Of a DNA stretch of 64,000 nt, positions 26,669 to 35,838 are shown one piece after another. The stretch is from Gemmatimonadota bacterium (GTDB lineage Bacteria > Gemmatimonadota > Gemmatimonadetes > Longimicrobiales > Gaopeijiaceae). Below the pieces are notes generated by a model that saw only the letters and a list, made by a program, of their open reading frames with translations, was not told the DNA's origin and searched no databases. The DNA lies in contig JAUIEJ010000001.1 in assembly GCA_030428885.1 (NCBI GenBank), positions 372,001-436,000 on the forward strand. The letters are read 5' to 3'. The stretch's first letter is position 1. Every line of letters starts with the position of its first letter. The translations under genes were made by a program, and so were the position numbers.

Positions 26669-27900
26669 TGTCTCGCCTCCGCCTGGACCGGCGACGTCGC
26701 GCCCAGGGTGTCCAGGTACGCCCGCACCGCCGCGCCGTCCACCGCCAGCAGGCCGTCGATGTACTGTCGCACCGCGTCGGGGGCCGCACCGGCCTCCAGG
26801 AATCGTCCCACCAGGTTGGCCCGGCCCCACGGTGTGCGGGCTTGGGCCATCAGGCTCCAGTGCAGTCGCCGCACCACGTCGGCCACCACGGCGTCGTCCA
26901 CCGACGCCGCCACGTCGGCCGGAAGGGTGGAGAGACGCCGACGGAGGGCGGTGGCGTCGCTCCCGTAGGCCGAGCCCACCACGGCCAGGACGTCCCGATT
27001 GCGCCCTTCCCAGAGGCGCACGTAGGCCTCGTACCCGTCCTGCTGGTCCCGGAGGTGCCGGGCCGCCAGCGAGGCCGCCACCACGGCCCGGGGGTCGAAC
27101 GTGGGCGACGACGCCCAGGCGAACCCGAACCAGCGCCGAAGCAGGTCGGGGCGATCCCGAACCGGAGGCGAGGGGGCCAGGGGCGCCCGGGGCGGGTCGG
27201 GCGGGGGCGTGGCGCCCAGTCCGGTCAGGGCCGCCAGGAGCGCCGGCGTGGAGACGTCGCCCACCACCACCAGGGTCATGCCCGAGGGATCGTGGCTCTC
27301 CCGCCAGAGCCGCTCCAGATCGGCGAAGGACAGGCGCCGCACCCGCTCGCGCACGTCGGCGACCGACGCTTCGGCCGGAGTCGCCAGAGCCCGGAGGGTC
27401 GACTCGACGCGCCCTTCGCCCGTTTCGCCGATGCGGGCCAACCGGGCCTCGAGTTCACCGCGCGCCGCGGCGAATCCCTGGGACTCCCGGGGCGCCGCGG
27501 TGGCCTGCCGCAGCAGGAAGGTGAGGTGGTCCAGGTCCGCCAGAGCGCCGGTGACCGTGTACGAGATCGCGGTGGCCGAGGCACCGGCCTCGATCTCGGC
27601 GCCCAGGGTGGCGGCGCTGCCGCGAATCCGGTCTTCGGCCAGTCGCTGGAGGATGGGCGCCGCGGTGGCGGCGTCCACGTCGGAGCCCACCGGAATCGAC
27701 AGCCGGAACGTCACCAGGGCCGACCCCGGCGCGTCCAGCAGGAGGATCCGGGGAAATCCCGTGGGGTGGATCGGCGCCCGAGGCGTGAGGAGGCCCGGGT
27801 GAGCGTCGAGAGGGGCGTCCTGAGCCGAGAGGCCGGACACCACCGAAAGGACCGTCAGGATGCCGGCGATGCCGGACCGGAGAGCGTGCGTGGAGTCCAT
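26665..27900 (-). CDS. M16-like protein without zinc site, exported
   Basis: 411 residues with a Sec signal (GIAGILTVLSVVSGLSAQ). The body follows the M16 layout: VTFRLSIPVGSDVDAA, TATAAP-like helix, TGALADLDHLTFLLRQA, RVRRLSFADLERLWRESHDP and MTLVVVGDVSTPALLAAL. The expected HxxEH is replaced by ILQRLAEDRIRG. The downstream partner is also degenerate, so unlike the pair at 9037-12512 this pair has no catalytic member. It lies 55 bases after the M23 peptidase gene, probably in the same transcript. Confidence 0.75.
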   Translation of the reverse strand: MDSTHALRSGIAGILTVLSVVSGLSAQDAPLDAHPGLLTPRAPIHPTGFPRILLLDAPGSALVTFRLSIPVGSDVDAATAAPILQRLAEDRIRGSAATLGAEIEAGASATAISYTVTGALADLDHLTFLLRQATAAPRESQGFAAARGELEARLARIGETGEGRVESTLRALATPAEASVADVRERVRRLSFADLERLWRESHDPSGMTLVVVGDVSTPALLAALTGLGATPPPDPPRAPLAPSPPVRDRPDLLRRWFGFAWASSPTFDPRAVVAASLAARHLRDQQDGYEAYVRLWEGRNRDVLAVVGSAYGSDATALRRRLSTLPADVAASVDDAVVADVVRRLHWSLMAQARTPWGRANLVGRFLEAGAAPDAVRQYIDGLLAVDGAAVRAYLDTLGATSPVQAEARQ

Positions 27901-27955
27901 CGGAGAGCCGCAGGCGGCGGGCGACGTCCGGGGCGGCCCCTCGGACGTCGGGGGA

Positions 27956-28888
27956 TCAGTTGAACGTGCCGGGAAGCAGGTAGTTCAGGGGATTCTGCTG
28001 CCGTCCGTTCTGCCTCACCTCGTAGTGGAGGTGTGTCGACGTCGCGGTCCCCGTCCGCCCGACCTGGGCGATCACGTCACCCCGCTCCACTTCCTGGCCC
28101 GAACGAACCAGCAGCTTCGAGGCATGAGCGTACAGGGTGGTGAACCCGTGGCCGTGATCGATCTCCACCGTCTGACCGTATCCCGACACCCAACCCGCCC
28201 GGGTGACCCGCCCCTTGCCGGCCGCCAGGATCGGCGTCCCGCCGGGCGCGGCGATGTCCACGCCGGGGTGGGGAAGGACCTCGTTCAGAATCGGGTGCAT
28301 CCGCGCCTTCGAGTACCCGGAGCTGAGGGAGCCGGCGGTGGGGAACAGCGTCGGCGTCGACAGAAGCAGCTCCCGCTGGGCCGCCAGCGAGTCGCCCGCT
28401 TCGTCCATGCTTTCGAGCAAGACACGGGCCCGACGCTGGAGGGCGTCGATGTCGTAGTCCACGGCGAAGGCCTGGTTGCCCAACTCGGGGTCTGCCGACC
28501 ACAGGGGGTTGGACTCGGGCGTGCGGCTTCCCGGGCCGCCCACACCGGCGGCGAGGACGTCGGCATCGAGGGGCTCGAGTCCGGCGATGGACCGGAGTTC
28601 GGCCTCCCGGGTCTGGAGCGACCCCAGAGTGGTCTCCAGGGCCCCCACCTCGCTGCGCAGTCGGGCGAGCTCCTCGCCCAGGGCCTCGTTCTGCCGCTCC
28701 AATCCCAGGGCCTGAAGCCGGGAGAGACCACCGAGTCCGAACACGCCGGCCACCAGGGCCACGGCCACGGCTCCGATCCCGACCCCCCACCCGATTCGGC
28801 GGAGGGCGCTCCGGGTAACGGAGAGCTGCCTGACGGGGTCGCGATGGCCCCGAACCAGCAGCACTGTCCAGCGGTCGTCTTCGTGCAT
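27956..28888 (-). CDS. M23 family metallopeptidase, membrane-anchored
   Basis: 310 residues from the ATG at 28888. A transmembrane helix (VGIGAVAVALVAGVFGLGG) is followed by a coiled coil (LERQNEALGEELARLRSEVG) and then a C-terminal LytM domain with the zinc motifs HPGVD and HLHYEV. It resembles cell-envelope M23 endopeptidases that trim peptidoglycan cross-links in the periplasm. A good promoter (TTGACA, 18 bases, TAGCTT) lies about 80 bases upstream, and a long dyad sits further upstream. The M16-like pair follows in the same direction. Confidence 0.92.
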   Translation of the reverse strand: MHEDDRWTVLLVRGHRDPVRQLSVTRSALRRIGWGVGIGAVAVALVAGVFGLGGLSRLQALGLERQNEALGEELARLRSEVGALETTLGSLQTREAELRSIAGLEPLDADVLAAGVGGPGSRTPESNPLWSADPELGNQAFAVDYDIDALQRRARVLLESMDEAGDSLAAQRELLLSTPTLFPTAGSLSSGYSKARMHPILNEVLPHPGVDIAAPGGTPILAAGKGRVTRAGWVSGYGQTVEIDHGHGFTTLYAHASKLLVRSGQEVERGDVIAQVGRTGTATSTHLHYEVRQNGRQQNPLNYLLPGTFN

Positions 28889-28966
28889 TCGTTTCGTCGC
28901 AGGGGACTCGATCGAAGCCGCGAAACGCCCCCCGGGGCGCCCGCAGGCACCGGGAGGCGAATGCAA

Positions 28967-28996
28967 AAGCTAGGCCTCTCGTGACGAGGGTGTCAA
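28967..28996 (-). promoter_or_regulatory. promoter of the M23 gene
   Basis: Minus strand TTGACA (28996-28991), 18-base spacer, TAGCTT (28972-28967). It is the clearest consensus -35 in this region. The expected transcript start is near 28960, leaving a leader of about 70 bases. Confidence 0.7.
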
Positions 28997-29010
28997 CGCC
29001 GGGACTTCTT

Positions 29011-29042
29011 CGGGTTCGTGGCATATGTATGCCGCAAACCCG
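29011..29042. repeat. 32-base interrupted palindrome upstream of the M23 promoter
   Basis: CGGGTT, three bases, GGCATATGTATGCC, three bases, AACCCG: two nested perfect inverted repeats centred at 29026/29027. It lies about 66 bases upstream of the expected M23 transcript start, which suits an activator site. It could also act as the metG transcript end. Confidence 0.55.
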
Positions 29043-29090
29043 ACCGGTGTTCCCCTCCGCCGTGGCGGTCTGCGGGTAAACAAATGTTCT

Positions 29091-29136
29091 CGAATCGGGT
29101 CGCCCCGAATCGGGTCGGGCATCGCCTCGAATCGGG
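29091..29136. repeat. three direct copies of CGAATCGGG
   Basis: Copies start at 29091, 29106 and 29128 (steps of 15 and 22 bases), within the gap after metG. The context C/T-CGAATCGGG-T/G-CG is shared by all three. Function unknown. Confidence 0.5.
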
Positions 29137-29156
29137 GCGGCGATGTCCGGTCGGAC

Positions 29157-30692
29157 TCAGACGTCGACCCGGGGGAAGAGAGGGTCGCCCCGTTCCACCG
29201 TCCGCCCCCCCGGGGCGTCGGTGCGGGCCTCTTGGAGGGTCTGGACGCCGGAGAGCCCCAGGCGTCGGGCGAGTTCGGCCGAACGCTCCGGGCAGACCGG
29301 GTGGAAGAGGGCCGCCAGCACCCCCAGGACCCGGGCCAGCGTCGCCAGGGTGTCGTCGAGGTCACCGGCCCGGGCCGGGTCCTTGGCCTGGGCCCAGGGC
29401 TCCCGCGCCTCCACGTAGCCGTTGGCCTCCCGGGCCAGATCCATGGCGGCGGCCAGGGCGGCGTGGAGCCGGTAGTCCCCCAGGGCGGCGGCCACCGCGT
29501 CCAGCGTGGTGGACACGGCGTCGTCGAGTCCCCCGGCGTCGCCTTCGGGCACCACGCCGTCGCGGTAGCGGACGATCATGGACAGCGCCCGCTGGGCCAG
29601 GTTGCCCAGGACGTTGGCCAGCTCCTCGTACCGTACCAGGAAGCGCTCCGGCGTGTACGACGCATCGGACCCGGTGGGCATCTCCCGCAGGAGGTACCAG
29701 CGCACGGCGTCGGTCCCGTACTGCTCCTGGAGCTGGAGGGGGTCGATGACGTTGCCCAGGGACTTGGACATCTTGGTCTCGCCCACGACCCACCAGCCGT
29801 GGGCCAGGAGGTGCCGGGGGAGCGGAACGCCGGCGCCCATGAGCAGCGTGGGCCAGTACACGGCGTGGGTGGTGAGGATGTCCTTACCCATGATGTGGAG
29901 ATCGGCGGGCCACCACGAACCCGTGGGATCCTCGAATCCCGGGGCCTCGGGTCCCAGGCTCGGATCCACCGCCCCCGACGCCGTCAGGTAGTTCACCAGG
30001 GCGTCGACCCACACGTAGATCACGTGGTCGTCGTCGAAGGGCAGGGGGATGCCCCACTGCACCCTGGATCGGGGGCGGGAGATGGAGAGGTCGCCCAGGG
30101 GCTTCTCCAGGAACCCGAGCACCTCGTTGCGCCGCACCTCGGGCACGATCCAATCGGGGTGGTCCCGGATGTGGGCCACCAGGGCGTCCTGGAACGTGCT
30201 CATGCGAAAGAACCAGTTCTCCTCTTCGATCCGACGGACCGGGCGACCGCAGTCGGGGCAGGTGTTGTCGGGCCCCAGGTCCTTCTCCGTCCAGTACCGC
30301 TCCTCGTGGACGCAGTACCACCCCTCGTAGCTGCCGGCGTACAGGTGCCCCCGGTCGTGGAGCCGCTGGACGAAGGCCCGGACCACCGCCTTGTGTTCGT
30401 CTTCGGTGGTGCGGATGAAGCGGTCGAAGCCGATGTCCAGGCGCTCCCACGCCGAGCGGAACCGGGCCGCCATCTCGTCGCACAACTCGATGGGTTCGAC
30501 CCCGCGACGCGCCGCCTCCTCCTCGATCTTCGGCCCGTGCTCGTCGGTGCCGGTGAGGAAGAGCACGTCGTCTCCCGATTGACGGGCGAACCGGGCCAGG
30601 GCGTCGGCCAGGATGGTGGTGTAGGCGTGCCCGATGTGGGGCGCGCCGGACGCGTAGTAGATGGGGGTCGTGAGGTACGTGCGGTGGGGCAC
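29157..30692 (-). CDS. metG: methionyl-tRNA synthetase
   Basis: A 511-residue class I aminoacyl-tRNA synthetase charging tRNA-Met. The HIGH motif is PHIGHAYT near residue 18 and the KMSKS motif is TKMSKSLGN near residue 295. One CPDC pair in the connective domain indicates a single-zinc type. It is the short form and lacks the C-terminal EMAP-like tRNA-binding domain. The ATG at 30692 gives the usual MPHRTYLTTPIYYASG. It lies 31 bases after ricT, in the order accA-ricT-metG. Confidence 0.97.
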   Translation of the reverse strand: MPHRTYLTTPIYYASGAPHIGHAYTTILADALARFARQSGDDVLFLTGTDEHGPKIEEEAARRGVEPIELCDEMAARFRSAWERLDIGFDRFIRTTEDEHKAVVRAFVQRLHDRGHLYAGSYEGWYCVHEERYWTEKDLGPDNTCPDCGRPVRRIEEENWFFRMSTFQDALVAHIRDHPDWIVPEVRRNEVLGFLEKPLGDLSISRPRSRVQWGIPLPFDDDHVIYVWVDALVNYLTASGAVDPSLGPEAPGFEDPTGSWWPADLHIMGKDILTTHAVYWPTLLMGAGVPLPRHLLAHGWWVVGETKMSKSLGNVIDPLQLQEQYGTDAVRWYLLREMPTGSDASYTPERFLVRYEELANVLGNLAQRALSMIVRYRDGVVPEGDAGGLDDAVSTTLDAVAAALGDYRLHAALAAAMDLAREANGYVEAREPWAQAKDPARAGDLDDTLATLARVLGVLAALFHPVCPERSAELARRLGLSGVQTLQEARTDAPGGRTVERGDPLFPRVDV

Positions 30693-30723
30693 GGCAGTCG
30701 ATCTCGTTGGGTGGGGGTCGGCG

Positions 30724-31560
30724 TCAGTCCCGGGGAGCTTCCGCCACTTCTCGCTTCAGATCGTCCAGGGTGAGGCTCCGGCGCTGACCCGAGCCGCTCC
30801 GGAGGGTCACGGTCTCCTGGAGGATGTCCACCGCCACCACCCGCTCCTGACCGCGAGACGTGCGGACGGTGCGTCCCTCCCGGGGGAATCTCCTCCGGGA
30901 CTCCACGTAGGTGCGGTGCTCGTACATGAGGCAGCACATGAGCCGGCCGCAACACCCCGAGATCTGGGCGGGATTGAGAGAGAGGCGCTGGTCCTTGGCG
31001 AGTTGGAGGCTCACGGGCTTGAGTTCGGGCAGCCAGGTGGAGCAGCAGAGCTCCCGGCCGCACCGCCCCACGCCGCCCAGGAGGGCGGCCTCGTCCCGGA
31101 CGCCGATCTGCTTCAACTCGATGCGGGTCCGGAAGGTCCGGGCCAGGTCCCGGACGAGTTCCCGGAAGTCCACCCGGCGGTCGGCGGTGAAGTAGATGAT
31201 CAGCTTGTTGCGATCGTGCTGCCACTCGGCCTCGGTGACCTTCATCTTGAGGCCGTGCTTCTTCACGAGCCCGCGGGTCCGGGCCCGGACCCGGTGCTCG
31301 TCCTCCCGCAGGTCGTCGAGGCGAGCCACCTCGTCGCCTTCCGCTTCCCGGATCACCTTCCGGTCGGGCGTGGGGGTGGCGCACCCCCCCGACGACGAGC
31401 ACTTCCGCTCGGCGATGAGACCCACGGCGGTGACCTCGCCCACGTCCTCCCCCCGATCCGCCTCCACCACCACCCACTGTCCCGGGCGCAGGTCGAGGCC
31501 CGGCGCGGTGAAGTACTCCCGGCGGGTGCCCTTGAAGCGGACCTCGGCGAAGGCCGTCAC
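30724..31560 (-). CDS. ricT: PSP1-domain protein RicT (YaaT)
   Basis: 278 residues from the GTG at 31560, with GGAGG just upstream. The cysteine motifs diagnostic of RicT are all present: CSSSGGC, CGRELCC and CCGRLMCC. In Bacillus, RicT works with RicA and RicF as an iron-sulfur complex that influences RNase Y and mRNA maturation. Those partners are not seen here. Neighbourhood with metG is conserved in many bacteria. The gene follows accA with one base between them and probably shares its promoter. Confidence 0.93.
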   Translation of the reverse strand: MTAFAEVRFKGTRREYFTAPGLDLRPGQWVVVEADRGEDVGEVTAVGLIAERKCSSSGGCATPTPDRKVIREAEGDEVARLDDLREDEHRVRARTRGLVKKHGLKMKVTEAEWQHDRNKLIIYFTADRRVDFRELVRDLARTFRTRIELKQIGVRDEAALLGGVGRCGRELCCSTWLPELKPVSLQLAKDQRLSLNPAQISGCCGRLMCCLMYEHRTYVESRRRFPREGRTVRTSRGQERVVAVDILQETVTLRSGSGQRRSLTLDDLKREVAEAPRD

Positions 31561-31561
31561 C

Positions 31562-32569
<1,008 letters not shown>

Positions 32570-32609
32570 CCGGTCCGACGCCGGGGCGCCGGGGTCCGGA
32601 AACATCCGT

Positions 32610-32638
32610 AACCTACGGGGCGGGGCCCAAGCCGTGAA
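32610..32638 (-). promoter_or_regulatory. accA promoter
   Basis: Minus strand TTCACG (32638-32633), 17 bases, TAGGTT (32615-32610). The transcript would start near 32603. Confidence 0.6.
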
Positions 32639-32661
32639 GGCGGGTCCCGCTCCGGGCGGCG

Positions 32662-34353
32662 TCAGGCTCCGTCGTCTCGCCGGTGGAGCAGCCACCCGTC
32701 GGGGTCCAGCACCACGGTGGCGTCGGCCGGCGCGCCCTCGATGGTGAGCTCCCCGCCCGATCCGTCCAGGCGCAGGGTTCGGCGCACCGTGCCGCCGTCC
32801 CACGAAACCTGGAGGTCCACGGGGATCACGAAGCGGGGGGCGTAGGCGCCCTGGACCTGCTCCACCCGGATCCGCAGCCCCTCGGGAACCGCGTCGGTCT
32901 CCACCGCCAACACCGGGTACCCGGGCCGGAACAGCCACTGGTCGAAGAAGGTCGCCAGGTCGGTCCCGGACACCTCCTCCAGGACCGCCCGAAGGTCGTC
33001 GGTGATGGCCGTGGCGTCGCGGTAGCGGTCGTAGTAGGCCCGGATCCCGTCGAAGAACGGACCGTCACCCAACTCCCGGCGGAGCATGTGGAGCACCCAT
33101 CCGCCCTTCTGATAGCTGTTCCGGTTGAGGAGCCCGAAGAGGTCGGGGCGACCGTCCACCACCGGCCGGGCCGAGTCGCCCGAGGCCAGGTACGCCGAGG
33201 CTGCCGAGGCCATGCGTTCCCTCAGGGCGTCGGGGCCGTCGACGTCCTCGAAGAAGAGGGCGCCGAAGTACGTGGCGAAGCCCTCGGACAGCCACAGATG
33301 GCTCCAGTCGGCCTCGGTGACGCTGTCGCCGAACCACTGGTGGGCGGTCTCGTGGCTCACCGTGCCCTCGATGTCGCGCCCGGCGGCGATGGCCTGCTGG
33401 GAGTAGAAGATGGCCGAGCTGTTCTCCATGCCGCCGAAGCGTGTGGCGGACTGGACGTGGGCCAGCTTCTCGTACGGAAACGGACCCACCCGTTCGGCGA
33501 AGAAGTCCACCATCTCCGCACCGCGGCGGAACGAGGCGCGGCCCCCCGCGGCGCTCTCGGGAAACAACCAGGTGGTCACGGCCACGCAGCCGTCGCTCCG
33601 GGACGACGCCGGGGCCGCGCCGCAGGCGGCGAGCCCCACCGTGTCCACCACCATCTCGGCGCCTCCCACCACCAGGGTGTAGGTGGGGTGGGGCACCTCG
33701 GTGGCGTAGCGCCAGGTGCGCCGGGGTCCCACGTCGGGGCCGGGCACGTCGGGGTCGGTGGCCTGGGGCGAGCCCAGGGCACGTCCGTTGGCGATGACCT
33801 GCCACGGGGCCGGCGCATGGATCGTGAAGGTGGCGGTGGCCTTGTCGGAGGGGTGGTCCACCGTGGGGAGCCAGAACCGGGTGCGGTTGGGCCAGTTGTC
33901 CACGAACGCGCTGGGGGCGCCGTGGACCGTCTCGCCCAGGATCAGGCCGTCGTCGGGCACGCCCCGGTACGACACGGTCACCGTGGCCTCGGCGCCCACG
34001 GCCGGGGGGGCGGCGAAGGGCACACGAAGGAGGCCCTCGTCCATGGACCAGTTCGAGACCTCGGCGCCGTCCACGGCCACGCCGTCCACCGCCAGGCCCG
34101 AGAAGTCCAGGGTGAGCGACTCCACGGCCGCCTCGGCCCGGATCAGGATCGATGCCCGGCCCTGAATCCACCCCGGTCCCAGGGGGAGGGCCACCTCCAC
34201 GTCGTAGTGGAGCACGTCGATCCCGTCGTCGGCGTAGCGCCCGGGGGGCGACGCCAGGCCCGCCTCCACCGGGGCCGGTTCGTCGGGAAACGCCTCGGGA
34301 GCCTGGCCCGCCAGCGGGGCGGCGGCCAGGAGGAACGCCAGAGACGCCTTCAC
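32662..34353 (-). CDS. M1 family aminopeptidase, exported
   Basis: 563 residues from a GTG that overlaps the response-regulator fusion's stop by four bases. A signal peptide (ASLAFLLAAAPLAGQ) exports it. The catalytic domain has the exopeptidase motif GGMENSSAI and the zinc motif HETAHQWFGD with the third ligand Glu in LWLSEGFATYFG, exactly the HExxH-18-E layout. It lacks the large C-terminal superhelical domain of PepN, which is common in exported M1 enzymes. It is translationally coupled to the REC/PIG-L-like gene, which hints at a shared response. Confidence 0.92.
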   Translation of the reverse strand: MKASLAFLLAAAPLAGQAPEAFPDEPAPVEAGLASPPGRYADDGIDVLHYDVEVALPLGPGWIQGRASILIRAEAAVESLTLDFSGLAVDGVAVDGAEVSNWSMDEGLLRVPFAAPPAVGAEATVTVSYRGVPDDGLILGETVHGAPSAFVDNWPNRTRFWLPTVDHPSDKATATFTIHAPAPWQVIANGRALGSPQATDPDVPGPDVGPRRTWRYATEVPHPTYTLVVGGAEMVVDTVGLAACGAAPASSRSDGCVAVTTWLFPESAAGGRASFRRGAEMVDFFAERVGPFPYEKLAHVQSATRFGGMENSSAIFYSQQAIAAGRDIEGTVSHETAHQWFGDSVTEADWSHLWLSEGFATYFGALFFEDVDGPDALRERMASAASAYLASGDSARPVVDGRPDLFGLLNRNSYQKGGWVLHMLRRELGDGPFFDGIRAYYDRYRDATAITDDLRAVLEEVSGTDLATFFDQWLFRPGYPVLAVETDAVPEGLRIRVEQVQGAYAPRFVIPVDLQVSWDGGTVRRTLRLDGSGGELTIEGAPADATVVLDPDGWLLHRRDDGA

Positions 34354-35729
34354 GGCCCGTCGCTCCCGGCCGGCCCGCCGGGGGTGGGAGGACGGCGTCC
34401 CGCCGGGGGCATCATGGGGGGCGGCGGCACCCGACGAGGGGGCGCGGGCTCGGGGGGCGGTGGGGTCGGCTCGGCCTCCGGCACGTGGACCGGCTCCGGG
34501 ACGGGCTCCGAGACCGGCTCCGGGCTCGCGGTGACCCGGGGCTCCGGGGAGGCCTCGGGCTCCGGGGCGGGCTCCGGCTCCGACACCGGCTCGGCCGCCA
34601 CGTCCACGGCGGGCGGCTCGGGTTCCAGCGACCCGATCTCCACGGGCTCGCGCTCGGGTTCGGGTTCGGGTTCGCGGTGGGCTTCGAAGTCGGGGGTCGT
34701 GCCCGCGTGCTGCTCCGTGGCCTCGGCCTCCCGCGCCGGGCCGCTGTCCAGGAGCTCGAAGGGCTCCACCTCCGAGAAGTCCTTGAACCGGCCCCAGTAG
34801 CGAGCCTGGGCCATGGCGAAGTCGGGCGACGTCTCTCCCGACCCGCCGCCTGCCGGGTGGTAGTAGGCCAGGGCGCCCACCTTCACGTCCATCCATCGTG
34901 CCACGTCGCGATAGACGCTGGGGGCGAAGTCCAGGGACGCCGAGGGCGAGGAGTACGCCAGGACCGTGGGCACCCCCCGGGTGGCGGCCGAGGCCACGGC
35001 GTGGGCATCCCGCCGGATTCGATTCCGGTCGGCCACGCTGGGCACGTAGGCCCAGGTGGGGCGCATCTCGTCCACCACGCGTCGCAGCAGGAGTCGGCGC
35101 TGGTCCAGGTCCGACCCCGCGGGCGTGGCACTGGCCACCACCAGGCGCACGCCCAGGTGGGCCGCGGCCTTCCGGGCCCGTCCCAGGAGGCGGTCGCCAT
35201 CCTCCCCGGTGCCCAGGACGAAGATGAGGACGTCGTGCCCCGCGGCCTGGTGGGCCGACAGGGACGCGCCACACCCCACCTCCACGTCTCCCGGACGGGC
35301 GCCGATGGCGATGACCGACGGCGCCCGTTCGCCCTCGGAGCGCCACCGGGGCAGCAGTTCCCGGAGGCGAGCCTCCAGGTCCTCGGGGTCCACCGGCTTG
35401 GTCATGAGGGCGTCGACCCCGGCCCGGTACGCCCCCTCCACGTAGTTGGGGTCGGTGTAGCCCGTGGCGGCCAGCACCGGAAGCTGGGGGAAGCGTCCCT
35501 TGAGCTTCCGGGTCAGCTCGAACCCGTCCATGCCCGGGAGATTCAGATCCGTGAGGATCAGGTCGAATCCGCCCTCCTTCGCCAGTCCCAACGCCTGCAC
35601 CCCGTCCTGCGACAGGGTTACGTCGAAGGGGCCCAGCTTCTGGAGCAGGGCCGAGAGCAGGAGGGACTGGTCGGGCGCGTCCTCGACCAGGAGGATGCGG
35701 AACACGGAGTCGGTTGCCGAGTCGCTCAC
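34350..35729 (-). CDS. response-regulator receiver fused to degenerate PIG-L-like domain
   Basis: 459 residues from the GTG at 35729. Residues 10-125 form a complete receiver domain: acidic pair Glu 16/Asp 17, phospho-acceptor Asp 61, Thr 89 and Lys 111. Residues 137 to about 335 resemble PIG-L/LmbE deacetylases (VIAIGARPGDVEVGCGASLS, VLIFVLGTGEDGD). The canonical AHPDDE metal motif reads A-R-P-G-D-V-E here, so the His ligand and the catalytic Asp are missing. The HPDH-like motif is likewise replaced (RRDAHAV). The last 120 residues are Glu/Pro-rich and probably disordered. The domain may have become a phosphorylation-controlled binding module. It is coupled to the M1 peptidase gene. Confidence 0.8.
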   Translation of the reverse strand: MSDSATDSVFRILLVEDAPDQSLLLSALLQKLGPFDVTLSQDGVQALGLAKEGGFDLILTDLNLPGMDGFELTRKLKGRFPQLPVLAATGYTDPNYVEGAYRAGVDALMTKPVDPEDLEARLRELLPRWRSEGERAPSVIAIGARPGDVEVGCGASLSAHQAAGHDVLIFVLGTGEDGDRLLGRARKAAAHLGVRLVVASATPAGSDLDQRRLLLRRVVDEMRPTWAYVPSVADRNRIRRDAHAVASAATRGVPTVLAYSSPSASLDFAPSVYRDVARWMDVKVGALAYYHPAGGGSGETSPDFAMAQARYWGRFKDFSEVEPFELLDSGPAREAEATEQHAGTTPDFEAHREPEPEPEREPVEIGSLEPEPPAVDVAAEPVSEPEPAPEPEASPEPRVTASPEPVSEPVPEPVHVPEAEPTPPPPEPAPPRRVPPPPMMPPAGRRPPTPGGPAGSDGP

Positions 35730-35770
35730 GGATCGCCGGGTGGACGGGAGGAGAGGGTCACGCCGCCGCT

Positions 35771-35799
35771 AACGTACGGGGCGGGCCGTGTTTTGCCCA
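35771..35799 (-). promoter_or_regulatory. candidate promoter of the REC/PIG-L-like operon
   Basis: Minus strand TGGGCA (35799-35794), 17 bases, TACGTT (35776-35771), close to the TAGGTT type seen elsewhere in the window. The gene start lies about 40 bases downstream. Confidence 0.45.
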
Positions 35800-35838
35800 C
35801 ACCTTCGGCGCAACCCCCGCTCCCGGCTCCCCCGCGCG

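Noticed and set aside
28889-29156. Possible small RNA or tRNA gene in the gap between metG and the M23 gene
   Set aside because: No cloverleaf or known RNA structure; the symmetric sequences read better as DNA sites.
32570-32605. Earlier ATG for accA at 32605
   Set aside because: The predicted transcript start falls at or inside this codon; it is kept only as an alternative.
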